A DNA stretch of 64,000 nt, taken from positions 16,574-80,573 of the forward strand of contig JANYDS010000076.1 in assembly GCA_025363475.1 (NCBI GenBank), in the 5' to 3' direction. The stretch's first letter is position 1. Every line of letters starts with the position of its first letter. A program made the translations under genes and the position numbers. The DNA comes from Terriglobia bacterium. Lineage in GTDB: Bacteria; Acidobacteriota; Terriglobia; Bryobacterales; Bryobacteraceae. This document shows positions 24,185 through 33,428 of the stretch, piece by piece. The notes under the pieces were generated by a model, which had not been told where the DNA came from, ran no database searches, and saw nothing but the letters and a program-made list of their open reading frames with translations.

Positions 24185-27100
24185 TCAGAACGTGAATTTC
24201 AGAGCAGCCTGGACCAGTCTGGGTGCCGCCGCTTTCACCACTTGCCCGAAGAGCCGGCTGTCAACGTCGCCGTTCACAGATGCCGGACCGAAGAACTGCG
24301 CGTGGTTAAACGTATTAAAGGTCTCCAGGCGGAATTGTAGCGCCTTCGAATCTCTGAATGCGAATGACTTCAGCAGCGCCACATCGAAGTTCAACTGACC
24401 CGGCCCGTAAAAGGAACGCCGCGAAGCATTACCAGGCGTGCCAAGGGCATTGTCTGAATAGGCCCCGACGTTAAAGTAGGGCAGCCCGCTGCGTACATCC
24501 GAGTTAATATTGACGCCGGAACCGTTATAGTCGGGCAAGTCAAGACTGCGTGTGTTCACGCCATTGGGATTGCTGCCCATCAGCGAGTTATCGCCATCCG
24601 CGCGCAGTGTGACCGGGAACCCTGAACTGGCCCGTGTAATACCGGAAAGCGCCCAGCCGTGCGCCAGTTGAATTTCATAACTCAGCACCAGAGAATGCTT
24701 TAAATCAAACGCCGAGAGCGCGCGGGTCAGCCGATAGTTGAAGGGGTTAATGGGATCGGAAATACTGGATGCCTGATCGATGGATTTGCTGAACGTATAG
24801 CCCAGCGCGAAGTTAACCCGGTGCCCGCTGTGACGCAGCGTCGCTTCGAGCGAATTGTAATTGGAATTGCCGATGCTCGCATCATAAGCGTCATTTCCAA
24901 AGTTCGAACCAAGCCCTCTGCGCGTTTCATAGGTTTCTTCACTGAACGGGCCGCAGGCCGGTATTGCCAGACACAACGAAGCAATGCCCGGGTTTGCCGA
25001 ATAGATCACTAGTAAATGATGGGCCTGTGAACCCACATAGCTCACGCCCAGCAGTGTGCTCATCGGCAACTGCTTTTCAATGGAAAAGAAATAGTTCTCG
25101 TTGTAGGGATACGTGTTCGTCGGCGGCGTCGCCGTCATTCCTGCTTGCGGCAGGAACGGTGAAAAATCGATATTCGGATTCGGGTGACTCAGGGTCGCGG
25201 TCAGCGGAGGAAACGTGAGCGGAAAGGGATTGCCCTTAAACGACCCCGTTGCTGCCGTCCGAAAAGGCTCCGCCAGCAGAGGCGGTGCGGGGCTGGTATA
25301 GCTCAAGCCATACGGCGGCTGCGGTTCATCAATTGCAACGGTATTCCCCTCAATCACGGAGTAAAACAAGCCGTACCCTGCGCGAATACTGAGGCCCGTT
25401 CGCGGCGACCATGCCACCCCGATGCGGGGTGAAAACCGGTGCTTCTGCGGCACCAGCGTATTGGGAACTCCGGCGTCGCCCGGGTAAACCAGGCTCACGG
25501 GTGCGGTGGGATAAACCTTCGACTGCTGCCCTGGAATAAACGTCGGATTCTGATTGTATTTTTCTGACCAGCACTGCATCAGATCCCAGCGCAGACCATA
25601 GTTGACCGTGATGCTGGAGTGAAATCTCCAGCTGTCCTGAACAAACCCGCCGGCATATTTGTGACGGCCATAATATGCCTGTGCATCCGCCTGGTCGTAG
25701 TTGCTGGCAATGCCGATCAGAAAGTCAGCCAGATCCGAACCCGTCTCCGATCCCGTGATCTGGAAAGACCCGTTGAAGGTCGGGTTCGGGTTCACATTTA
25801 CCTGCTCCATACTCAGGGTCAGCCCGGCCTTCAAAGTGTGGAGCCCAAAGACCCGCGAAAAATTATTGGTTAAAGCGTACGTGTTGTTTGCCTGTTTCAG
25901 GTTGGTAGTGGGCGTGCCAATAGTGAAGGAATTAAAGATGATGGTTTCCACGCCCTCGATGGAAGGCGCAAGAGGAACAATGCCTGACGTGCCCACGCCG
26001 GTCACAAACCCCTGCGACGCCAGTGACGGACCAACGCCGCCCGATGGTTCCCCCACGTTGTTCGCATTCCGCATATAGCTGATCCGGAATTCGTTCACGG
26101 ACGCGGCGCCGAATGTCTTCGTGAGACCGATATTAACCAGTTGCGCGCGCCCCAGATTCAGCGCATTGAAGCCAGGCACGGTGGCACCACCCTGGCCGGT
26201 CGGATACGGATTGTCTGCCCGGTAATCGTCGAAGAAGTAATAGCCGGAAAGCAGTCCCCAGCGGCTGCTGTTGGTGTCGGCGCGAAAGCTGCCTTTATCG
26301 TCGCGAACAGTTTGTCCGTGGGACGAAGTTGTGAACGTCGACGGCCCGTTGTTCGGGACCGGTATGTATTGCAGAAGATTACGCGCCGGCGCCGACCACG
26401 CCCGCTGCGGAATCACTGCATTCGGAAAGACACATTGCGCGTTCGAAGTACAGCCCGCGGTGTAATACGGCTCGTCTTCGCGCACCTGATAGCCAAGCTT
26501 TTGTGTTAGCAGATTCGCAAAGTAGGGGCCTCCAACCGTTCCGGTTAACTCGCCCGCACTGTCGGCGAAGTTCCCGGTGCGGTTGGAGGCGGTCGGTACC
26601 GCGATCAACCCGGTGTCGATCCCCTGGGCGGTCCTTGTCCCCTGATAATCGCCAAAATAGAACGCTTTGTTCTTGCGGATCGGTCCGCCCGCCGTGCCGC
26701 CAAACTGGTTTTGCCGGTAGAAGCTGCGCTCGGGAGAATAGAAATTGCGTGCGTCCAGACTGGTGTTGCGCAGGAACTCAAACGCGCTGCCGTGCAATTC
26801 GTTGCCGCCGGATTTCGTAACCACGTTCACGATGCCGCCGCTGTAGTTTCCATATTCAGCATCGAAGTTATTCGTCAGTACGCGGAACTCGGCAATGGAA
26901 TCGAGATTAGGAACAATGGACGTCCCTCCGTTCATCAGTTCCTTGACGTCGCCACCATTGACGACAAACCCGTTGGCATCTTCCCGCTGGCCGCTGATCG
27001 ATTGATTCCCCGGGTTCAGACCGCCCGATGGCGCAATCGCCACCGACGCACCCGCCATTACGATGGAATCCAGCGTCTGCGTACTCATCGGGACAATGCC

Positions 27101-27586
27101 GGGCTGCAAGGCCAGCAGATCGGTGAAGCTGCGTCCGTTCAGCGCAACTGAAGTCATGGTGGTGGCAGATACCACTTGCCCCATCTGTGTGCTGGTGGTT
27201 TCCACTTCTACCTGCGAAGCAGTATCTGAAACGGTCAGGTCTTCGGACCGCGTCTCCACCGGTAACGTGAGGTCGATCTGTAGTTCGCTGTCCGCGTCCA
27301 TGCCCAGATCTTTGCGTTCCTGAGCGCGAAAGCCGCGCGCGGTTGCGGAAAGAGTGTAGCTTCCAACGGGCAGGCTGGGGAAGGCATAGAATCCTCTGGC
27401 ATCGGTCGAGGTGTTGTTTTCGATGCCCGTCGCCGTGTTGATGATGGCGAGCAGGGCTCGGGGAACTACAGCCCCTGAAGGGTCTTTAACGGTTCCGGAA
27501 ACCCGACCGGTCGTTCCGGCAAAACAAAGCCAATTGATGGTGAAGGCGCTGAAGACAATAATGATCAACCTGCAAAAGCGGGACAT
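24185..27586 (-). CDS. TonB-dependent receptor with carboxypeptidase-regulatory-like domain
   Basis: An outer-membrane protein of about 1133 residues from ATG 27586, which gives a proper signal (MSRFCRLIIIVFSAFTINWLCFA). Residues 25-110 form the carboxypeptidase regulatory-like (CarboxypepD_reg/CNA-B-like) domain (GRVSGTVKDPSGAVVPRALL), then a plug at about 120-260 (NGRSFTDLLALQPG; YSGGIVNVVTKSGGNELHG), then the beta barrel to the C-terminal TF. This is the Oar-like architecture expanded in Acidobacteria. It heads the operon with the sialidase-like, FUSC and PlsC genes and is divergent from a winged-helix regulator. The ligand, probably a polymer or peptide breakdown product, is not predictable. 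Confidence 0.92.
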   Translation of the reverse strand: MSRFCRLIIIVFSAFTINWLCFAGTTGRVSGTVKDPSGAVVPRALLAIINTATGIENNTSTDARGFYAFPSLPVGSYTLSATARGFRAQERKDLGMDADSELQIDLTLPVETRSEDLTVSDTASQVEVETTSTQMGQVVSATTMTSVALNGRSFTDLLALQPGIVPMSTQTLDSIVMAGASVAIAPSGGLNPGNQSISGQREDANGFVVNGGDVKELMNGGTSIVPNLDSIAEFRVLTNNFDAEYGNYSGGIVNVVTKSGGNELHGSAFEFLRNTSLDARNFYSPERSFYRQNQFGGTAGGPIRKNKAFYFGDYQGTRTAQGIDTGLIAVPTASNRTGNFADSAGELTGTVGGPYFANLLTQKLGYQVREDEPYYTAGCTSNAQCVFPNAVIPQRAWSAPARNLLQYIPVPNNGPSTFTTSSHGQTVRDDKGSFRADTNSSRWGLLSGYYFFDDYRADNPYPTGQGGATVPGFNALNLGRAQLVNIGLTKTFGAASVNEFRISYMRNANNVGEPSGGVGPSLASQGFVTGVGTSGIVPLAPSIEGVETIIFNSFTIGTPTTNLKQANNTYALTNNFSRVFGLHTLKAGLTLSMEQVNVNPNPTFNGSFQITGSETGSDLADFLIGIASNYDQADAQAYYGRHKYAGGFVQDSWRFHSSITVNYGLRWDLMQCWSEKYNQNPTFIPGQQSKVYPTAPVSLVYPGDAGVPNTLVPQKHRFSPRIGVAWSPRTGLSIRAGYGLFYSVIEGNTVAIDEPQPPYGLSYTSPAPPLLAEPFRTAATGSFKGNPFPLTFPPLTATLSHPNPNIDFSPFLPQAGMTATPPTNTYPYNENYFFSIEKQLPMSTLLGVSYVGSQAHHLLVIYSANPGIASLCLAIPACGPFSEETYETRRGLGSNFGNDAYDASIGNSNYNSLEATLRHSGHRVNFALGYTFSKSIDQASSISDPINPFNYRLTRALSAFDLKHSLVLSYEIQLAHGWALSGITRASSGFPVTLRADGDNSLMGSNPNGVNTRSLDLPDYNGSGVNINSDVRSGLPYFNVGAYSDNALGTPGNASRRSFYGPGQLNFDVALLKSFAFRDSKALQFRLETFNTFNHAQFFGPASVNGDVDSRLFGQVVKAAAPRLVQAALKFTF

Positions 27587-27661
27587 GGATAATCCGACGC
27601 TAACAGCTTTGCCTGACGCATCCGCCTCCGGAATGGACACTAATGGGTACAAATCCGGTCA

Positions 27662-28975
27662 ATGACGTCGTTGTTTCAACAGGATATGATGGAACGGGTT
27701 CTATTCGTGTCCGTAACAGCAGAGGCTACACCAGCCGCCGACGCAGTCCGCGCTCAAGTCGAACGGATCGTCCAGAGCAGGATTTTCCGCTCCGCCGGGG
27801 TGCTCCGCCATCTCCTTACCTACCTTACGGAGAGGTGCGTCTCGGGCGAAGGTGAAAGCCTGAAGGAATATTCCATCGGCATTGATGCACTGGGCAAGCC
27901 GGAATCCTTCGACCCCCGACAGGAATCCGTGGTGCGCATGCACACTGCCCGGCTCCGGCAAAAGCTCGATGAATACTACCGGACCGAGGGGCCTGATGAC
28001 GAAATTCTGGTGGACTTGCCCAAGGGCGGATTTCAACTGGTCTTTGCTTTCCGCCCCGTCGCCGTGCTTGAACTTCAGGTCCCGATCGCATCGGGTCAGG
28101 CCACCGGCTGGACTCGCCGTGAATTCGGGTTGGCTTCCGCGCTGGCAGCGGTCACCGCGCTGGCCGGTTTTCAGTTCTTCCGCCGGGCAAAATCAGGCGA
28201 GGGCGGGGAATTGTGGTCGCCCGAATTACAGGAACTGTGGAATCCGCTCATCGGATCAAACCGGCGGCTGATCGTCTGTATAGCTACGCCGTTGTTCGTG
28301 AACGTCCCCGGTTTTGGGCTGATCCGTGATTCGTCGGTCAATGACTGGGATAACGTCGAGCAATCGAAAGGGTTGAATTCAGTGGAGCGGGCGCTCAGTG
28401 CAGGGATGACCCAGCCCTCTTACGATTACACCGGAGTCGGCACGGCCTCCGGAGCGTTTCTGCTCGGGCAGTTCCTGGCCTCACAGCGGTCGAACGTTCT
28501 GATCACGCGTGCCAATTTGCTGTCGTGGCCGGAGATTGCTGAGGATAACGTCGTATTTCTCGGACCTGCCACTGGCATTCACCAGTCTGAGGATCTTTCC
28601 GCCGGTGCGCAGTTAACGCTAGAGCCGGAGGGGGTACGCAATCTGGCACCGGGTCTGGGCGAGACGGCTTTCCTGGCGGACGCGCCCGCCCGAAATACCG
28701 AAGAAAGCAGTTTGAGTTACGCGCTGGTAAGCAGGATTCCGGCCATGCATGGGCACGGGGCGATTTTCATGCTCTGTGGCAACCAGACGGGCAGTGTGAT
28801 GGGGGCGGTGCAGGCGTTCACGAATCCGGCGAGGGCGCGGTTGTTAGTGGCAAAACTCAAGGGCAAGACGGGCAGGATGCCGGTGTATTTTCAAGTGGTT
28901 TTGAGCGTCAAGTCGTTCGACGATGTTCCCGTGGATATTTCTTATGTGATGCACCGGGAACTGGGGGTACGATAG
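27662..28975 (+). CDS. Acidobacterial-type winged-helix regulator with large C-terminal domain
   Basis: A 437-residue protein. Residues 25-130 match the acidobacterial pattern VRAQVERIVQSRIFRSAGVLRHLLTYL ... LKEYSIGIDALGK..SFDPR..SVVRMHTARLRQKLDEYY ... LPKGGF, a winged-helix domain found at the N-terminus of many of their regulators. A hydrophobic helix follows at about 150-170 (LASALAAVTALAGFQFF), and the remaining 250 residues form an unassigned alpha/beta domain. It may therefore be membrane-tethered. It diverges from the TonB receptor gene across 75 bases, so it is the obvious candidate regulator of that operon. ATG at 27686 is an alternative start. Confidence 0.78.
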   Translation: MTSLFQQDMMERVLFVSVTAEATPAADAVRAQVERIVQSRIFRSAGVLRHLLTYLTERCVSGEGESLKEYSIGIDALGKPESFDPRQESVVRMHTARLRQKLDEYYRTEGPDDEILVDLPKGGFQLVFAFRPVAVLELQVPIASGQATGWTRREFGLASALAAVTALAGFQFFRRAKSGEGGELWSPELQELWNPLIGSNRRLIVCIATPLFVNVPGFGLIRDSSVNDWDNVEQSKGLNSVERALSAGMTQPSYDYTGVGTASGAFLLGQFLASQRSNVLITRANLLSWPEIAEDNVVFLGPATGIHQSEDLSAGAQLTLEPEGVRNLAPGLGETAFLADAPARNTEESSLSYALVSRIPAMHGHGAIFMLCGNQTGSVMGAVQAFTNPARARLLVAKLKGKTGRMPVYFQVVLSVKSFDDVPVDISYVMHRELGVR

Positions 28976-28979
28976 AAAT

Positions 28980-29588
28980 ATGCCCGGGATGTTGATGGAA
29001 GTGCCCGCTCAGTCCCCACCGCCTGTACCTGCACGCCGGCCCTTGACCAGGTCGGATTGTGAATTGCTTGAATCGTCCGGTGTCAGCCGGGACCATTTCG
29101 AGCTGGTTGAAGGGGAACTAATCAGCAAGATGGGGAAGAAACGGCCACACGCAAACACACTTACAATGCTGCACGAGTGGCTTGTTAACGCTTTTGGATT
29201 CCGGCGGGTTCAGCTGGAAGTGCCGATCGATGTGGCCCCGGACGAAAACTCAATCAATGAACCTGAACCGGATGCAATTGTCCTCAGCCTTGAGGCATCC
29301 TCATACGCCAGCAATCCAAAACCAAAAGATCTGCGCCTGGTAGTTGAAATCTCAGATTCCACCCTGCTCTTCGACCTTGGAACCAAAGCCCGGCTCTATG
29401 CCCGCGCAGGGATTTCTGAATACTGGGTAATTGATGTGCAAGGCCGAAGGGTGGTCGTCCACCGCGGACCGCGTGCGGGCACTTTTGATTCGGTCCTGGC
29501 CTACAGCGAAATAGAAAAAATGTCTCCCCTCGCCGCGCCGGACGCATCATTCAAGGTTGCGGACGTTTTACCGCCCGCAACCCTCTAA
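28980..29588 (+). CDS. Uma2 family (DUF820) nuclease-fold protein
   Basis: A 202-residue restriction-endonuclease-fold protein. The Uma2 core is clear: EPDAIVL at about 99-105, LVVEISDSTLLFD at about 119-131 and AGISEYWVIDVQGRRV at about 146-161, supplying the D...E-x-K-like acidic cluster. Uma2 proteins occur in large numbers in cyanobacteria and some soil phyla; their role is unsettled, although nuclease activity is proposed. It follows the winged-helix regulator by 4 bases on the same strand. Several in-frame ATGs near 28980 leave the start uncertain. Confidence 0.87.
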   Translation: MPGMLMEVPAQSPPPVPARRPLTRSDCELLESSGVSRDHFELVEGELISKMGKKRPHANTLTMLHEWLVNAFGFRRVQLEVPIDVAPDENSINEPEPDAIVLSLEASSYASNPKPKDLRLVVEISDSTLLFDLGTKARLYARAGISEYWVIDVQGRRVVVHRGPRAGTFDSVLAYSEIEKMSPLAAPDASFKVADVLPPATL

Positions 29589-29596
29589 AACCGTAA

Positions 29597-30031
29597 TTAC
29601 AGACGGTCGGAATCCACGCGCCAGTTCTTAATCGCCTTCTTGATTGCGTCAGGCGTCAGACTCTCATCCGCCGCTTTCTGCGCCAGTGCCACAAACTCGC
29701 CATCCGACGCAAAGCGAAGCCCGATAATCTGCCCCATTTTGAGCCGCTTGTCGAGCAACTTGCCCGTCGCCGCGAAATGCCGCAAGTTCTCTTCCGCACG
29801 AATCGCGCGATCCTGCGCTTTGAGGGCGAAAATGCGAGCAAAGAATGCAGTCATAAGGCCGCAGAACGCCAGCACAGTGATCAGTGCTGAACCGTAGCGA
29901 ACGTCAGGCATGTGCATGGAATGGTACAGATTCACCAGCGATCCTACGAATGCCAGAAACAGTACCGGAACCAGAAACATGTGAAACGGTGCCACTAGTT
30001 TCGTGTGTTTAGCGTAATTTTGTTCTTCCAT
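29597..30031 (-). CDS. DUF6526 family membrane protein
   Basis: A 144-residue protein (start ATG 30031, EEQNYAKHTKLVAPFH) with two membrane helices at about 18-40 and 50-72, and a helical cytoplasmic tail ending in a conserved-looking DAIKKAIKNWRVD. I recognise the opening pattern as DUF6526; function unknown. It lies 53 bases downstream of the RNase gene on the same strand and may be cotranscribed. Confidence 0.8.
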   Translation of the reverse strand: MEEQNYAKHTKLVAPFHMFLVPVLFLAFVGSLVNLYHSMHMPDVRYGSALITVLAFCGLMTAFFARIFALKAQDRAIRAEENLRHFAATGKLLDKRLKMGQIIGLRFASDGEFVALAQKAADESLTPDAIKKAIKNWRVDSDRL

Positions 30032-30083
30032 GTTCAATGGGCCTCCTTCAAAGCCCGCCAGGTGATTATAGCGATAAATCCGC

Positions 30084-32954
30084 TTATGCGAGATCGAATT
30101 TTGTCTGATGCAGCAGCGGATCGCTCTTCACCATAATCGTTCGGCCCACAATTTCCTCAATCTCCTGCAGGAATGAGTTGTGGTTGCTCTTGAGAATCTT
30201 CGCAACTTCCGGATTCACCCGCAGCATTACGTTGCCGGTTTCGGTCGCCAAAGCCTTCTGCATACGCTGGGCTTCCTGCAAAATCTCACTGATTACAGTG
30301 GACGCGCTCTTGATGTAACCCGCGCCTTCACAATACGGACATGGCGCGCACAGCGTCCGTTCCAGAGACTGCTTCACGCGCTTGCGTGTAATCGCCACCA
30401 GACCGAAATCGTTGAACTGCAGAATCTTGTAAGGCGCGCGGTCAGCCCTCATGCCTTCTTCAAGAGCCAGCATCACCTTCTGGCGGTTCTTGCGCTCATC
30501 CATATCGATAAAATCGACAACGATGATTCCGCCAAGGTCACGCAGCCGGATTTGCCGCACGATTTCTTTAATCGCGTCCGTGTTGATCTTGACGATGGTG
30601 TCTTCCAGCCGGTTCGACTTGCCCACATACTTGCCGGTATTGATATCGATCGCAACCAGAGCTTCCGTCTGATTGATCACGATATAACCGCCCGACTTGA
30701 GCCAGACTTTCGGACGCAGAGCTTTCTCCACTTCCGCCGTAATACCGAACTCATCAAAGATAGGATTCGAGCGCGTATAAAGCTTAACGCGACCGATCAG
30801 CGCGGGCTGGAATCGCTCAACGAACATCATGACGCTTTCGTAGAGTTCTTCGTTGTCCACCCAGATCGTTTTGAATGACGTGGTCAGCTGATCGCGCAGG
30901 ATGCGCTGCACCAGATCCAGATCATGATGGAGCAGCACGGGCGCTGGCTTCTTCTCGGCCTTCTGGCGCATATCCAGCCAGAGATTGTAGAGGAAGTGCA
31001 TATCCACGCGCAGTTCTTCTTCGGTTTTTCCATCTGCCGCCGTGCGACAGATGAAGCCGCCGGGAACTCCCTGACGATGGGTTTGCAGCACGCGCTTCAG
31101 GCGCTGCCGTTCTTCATCGGATGGAATTTTGCGCGACACGCCCACGTGTTCAACGGTCGGCATGTAGACAACAAACCGGCCGGGCAGGGCGATGTGCGAA
31201 GTGATGCGCGCGCCCTTCTGCCCAATCGGTTCCTTGGCAATCTGAACTACGATTTCCTGACCCTCTTTGAGCAGGTCAGAAATGGAGGGCAGGGGAGGCC
31301 GTTCGCGTTCTGGCCGTTCAGCTCGTTCCGGACGCTCGGTTCGTTCACCGCGTTCGCTGCGTTCCGTGCGTTCACCGCGATCCCGGCTACCCCGTTCAGG
31401 CCGTTCGCCGCGATCATTTCGTTCCTGACGTTCAACCGGAGCAGCAGCCTGGGCTGTGACTACCTGTTGTTGTTGCTGTTCGCCTTCAACTACCGGCTGC
31501 TGTGCTTCCTGACTTGCCGGAGCACCCTGACGGTCTGCACCTCTCTCACCGCCACGTTCGCTACCCCTGTCACCACCACGACCCTTGCGGCGCATACGGC
31601 GTGAAACCCGGTGCGGGAAACGCTGATTCGGTTCACGAACACTGGCTGAGCCGGTTTCAGACCCTTCGGCAACAGCTTCGGCACCGTCAGTAACTTCACC
31701 GGCTTCGGCAGCTTCGGCAGCCTCCTCAACTTCAGCAATTTCGTCTGCATCAAGGGGAGCAGCTTCCAGTTCGTCAATCTCCACCGCCGTGGGTGCGTGG
31801 GCGGTTTCGGTTTCCGCCGGCACAGGTTCAACTTCGACGACAGGCGCTGCGGTAACTTCAACTTGGCCCTCAACAACAGGAGGCGGTGCCTCAACAACTT
31901 CCGCAACCGGAGCGACAACCGCTTCCACCACAGGCGCGGGAGCTGGCACAACTTCGGCAGTCTTTGCCCAGGAAGCGACTGCGCCCTTCACCCAGGATGC
32001 AACGGCACCCAGACCCGCAAGGGGCTGTTCAACCGGCGCGGCCACAGCAGCAACCGGTTCTTCCCTCGAGACAACAACAACCGCTTCATCTCCGGAATAT
32101 TTCGCCAGCGATTCACCCGGCAGAACGAAAATACCTTCGCCCGGAGGCGGCGCATCATAATGCCGTACAGCCACAGCGGAACGCGCCGCGGGCATTCCAT
32201 ACTGAGCGGCAAACTGCGCCACCAGCGGGGCCATCCCTGTCGCAGTCTCAGACACGGGCGCGATTACCTCGCCGTTTTCCGGCTCGGCTGCAATGACTTC
32301 AAGCTCAGTTTCCGCAAACTCTACGGGTTCGCCCGCAGGCGCTTCGGCGTCAGTAGCGCCAGTCTTGGGCGAAAAGAATTTGGAATCAGGAAGTCCGCCG
32401 CTGCGGCCACCGCGACGACGACGTCCTCTGCCGCGGCCCCTGTCCGCAGCACCACCACCCGCACCACGATCACCCGCACCACGATCACTACCACCACGAT
32501 CACCACCACCACGATCACCACCCGCGGAAGGACCGCGATCATTGCCACCCCGGTCGGGTCTGCCACCGGAACGCGCTTCTTCAGAGCGTGGTGCCGGCAC
32601 AACACCCTCAACCGTTGTCGCCGCAGCCGCTATTGCATCCGGACTAAAAATCGGCGCAGCACCGCCGCGCTCCAGTTTAAGAATCTTCTCTTCGACGGTA
32701 CTGACGACAGCGTCATACTCATCGTTGTCTTCGAAAAAGTCGGAAACATAAAGGAAAGCGTCGCGTTCGAGGCCAATATCCACGAATGCGGACTGCATGC
32801 CGGGAAGCACCCGCGTCACCCGGCCTTTATGAATACTACCGGCTAGCGAATACTCTTTTTCACGTTCGTGGAATAACTCCACAACCTGGTCGTCTTCGAG
32901 AATCGCCACTCTTGTTTCGTGGCGACCGGCGGAGACAATAAGCTCTTTGGACAT
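30084..32954 (-). CDS. rng: Ribonuclease E/G family protein with giant internal insert
   Basis: A 956-residue endoribonuclease for mRNA and rRNA processing. Residues 1-95 hold the first half of the S1 domain (GSIHKGRVTRVLPGMQSAFVDIG). A low-complexity insert of about 450 residues follows, Arg/Gly/Asp-rich at about 130-190, then Ala/Val/Glu/Pro-rich, then Arg/Glu/Ser-rich at about 460-550. The catalytic part resumes at about 553 (SISDLLKEGQEIVVQ): AIDINTGK at about 768 and VVDFIDMDE at about 812 carry the Mg-binding aspartates, and CAPCPYC at about 872 is the zinc link. Typical RNase G is about 490 residues. The start is ATG 32954 with GGGAGA upstream. The leader is unusually long. Confidence 0.92.
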   Translation of the reverse strand: MSKELIVSAGRHETRVAILEDDQVVELFHEREKEYSLAGSIHKGRVTRVLPGMQSAFVDIGLERDAFLYVSDFFEDNDEYDAVVSTVEEKILKLERGGAAPIFSPDAIAAAATTVEGVVPAPRSEEARSGGRPDRGGNDRGPSAGGDRGGGDRGGSDRGAGDRGAGGGAADRGRGRGRRRRGGRSGGLPDSKFFSPKTGATDAEAPAGEPVEFAETELEVIAAEPENGEVIAPVSETATGMAPLVAQFAAQYGMPAARSAVAVRHYDAPPPGEGIFVLPGESLAKYSGDEAVVVVSREEPVAAVAAPVEQPLAGLGAVASWVKGAVASWAKTAEVVPAPAPVVEAVVAPVAEVVEAPPPVVEGQVEVTAAPVVEVEPVPAETETAHAPTAVEIDELEAAPLDADEIAEVEEAAEAAEAGEVTDGAEAVAEGSETGSASVREPNQRFPHRVSRRMRRKGRGGDRGSERGGERGADRQGAPASQEAQQPVVEGEQQQQQVVTAQAAAPVERQERNDRGERPERGSRDRGERTERSERGERTERPERAERPERERPPLPSISDLLKEGQEIVVQIAKEPIGQKGARITSHIALPGRFVVYMPTVEHVGVSRKIPSDEERQRLKRVLQTHRQGVPGGFICRTAADGKTEEELRVDMHFLYNLWLDMRQKAEKKPAPVLLHHDLDLVQRILRDQLTTSFKTIWVDNEELYESVMMFVERFQPALIGRVKLYTRSNPIFDEFGITAEVEKALRPKVWLKSGGYIVINQTEALVAIDINTGKYVGKSNRLEDTIVKINTDAIKEIVRQIRLRDLGGIIVVDFIDMDERKNRQKVMLALEEGMRADRAPYKILQFNDFGLVAITRKRVKQSLERTLCAPCPYCEGAGYIKSASTVISEILQEAQRMQKALATETGNVMLRVNPEVAKILKSNHNSFLQEIEEIVGRTIMVKSDPLLHQTKFDLA
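31300..31445 (-). repeat. Low-complexity Arg/Glu/Ser repeat inside the RNase gene
   Basis: The DNA repeats a short CGTTC-containing unit with CGN variation, coding for alternating RGER, RTER, RSER and RPER motifs (about residues 500-550). It is probably disordered and possibly RNA-binding. The periodic unit is a likely hot spot for length variation. Confidence 0.7.
32455..32525 (-). repeat. Tandem CACCACGATCAC-like repeat coding RGGDRGG
   Basis: About five imperfect copies of a 12-15 base unit (CACCACGATCAC on the plus strand) encode GGDRGG/GDRGA motifs in the first insert block of the RNase. RGG-like sequences commonly bind RNA. The repeat looks prone to slippage. Confidence 0.75.
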
Positions 32955-33285
32955 TCATCTTCTCCCGTTGGGCTCCAGAAGAGCACCCGGCGGAGAGAAA
33001 TCCGGTCCCGTTCAATGAAGGGCTTCGCCCTGCGTAAGGGTCGTCCCGGCCCACTAGCAGGGCTGCGGCGACCGACAACTCACTTAACTCACGCGCGCCG
33101 GAGGGTGGAAAACAAATCGCTGCGCATTTCGGCGCTCGACACCCGACATCGGCACTGGGAAACCTAATTCTCTGACCGGAAACGCGGGACTCACATTGTC
33201 CCGACCGGAAACCCGAAGCTGGCTCAAACGGCTTACCGCTTTCTGCTTGCCCCGTCTTCCGAGAGTCTCCATGGCTCCCAACTCT
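32955..33285 (-). other. Long 5' leader of the RNase E/G gene
   Basis: About 330 bases between the predicted promoter and the RNase start without a credible gene. The strand contains a GGGAC/GTCCC hairpin (33186-33202) flanked by two copies of GTTTCCGGTC, plus several GC-rich inverted stretches near the ribosome site. E. coli rne has a long autoregulatory leader; a similar feedback role here is inference. Confidence 0.45.
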
Positions 33286-33314
33286 AATTTAAAATTTCGT
33301 TCACTACTTCACAA
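33286..33314 (-). promoter_or_regulatory. Candidate sigma-70 promoter for the RNase gene
   Basis: On the minus strand TTGTGA (33309-33314), a 17-base spacer and TAAATT (33286-33291) form a plausible -35/-10 pair in an AT-rich patch between the rodA stop and the RNase start. It predicts a start near 33279. Confidence 0.45.
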
Positions 33315-33428
33315 TTTCATCTACAACTGTTGAATCTGTTGCACTTACGATTACTGCGGATTCCGGAAGGCGTTCCAAACACCTGTATTTCCTCGTATCC
33401 GCTCACTTCGCTTCGGCTCACAGGCCGT

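Noticed and set aside
28980..29588. Uma2 protein considered as part of a defence island
   Set aside because: No restriction, methylase, helicase or other defence gene is nearby, and Uma2 proteins are commonly scattered singly.
32457..32525. Tandem repeat considered as a CRISPR array
   Set aside because: Units are 12-15 bases with no unique spacers and lie in frame within the RNase coding region.
31797..32846. Long plus-strand frame across the RNase insert
   Set aside because: It arises from repetitive antisense of the low-complexity insert (Thr/Arg strings) and has no start context or domain.
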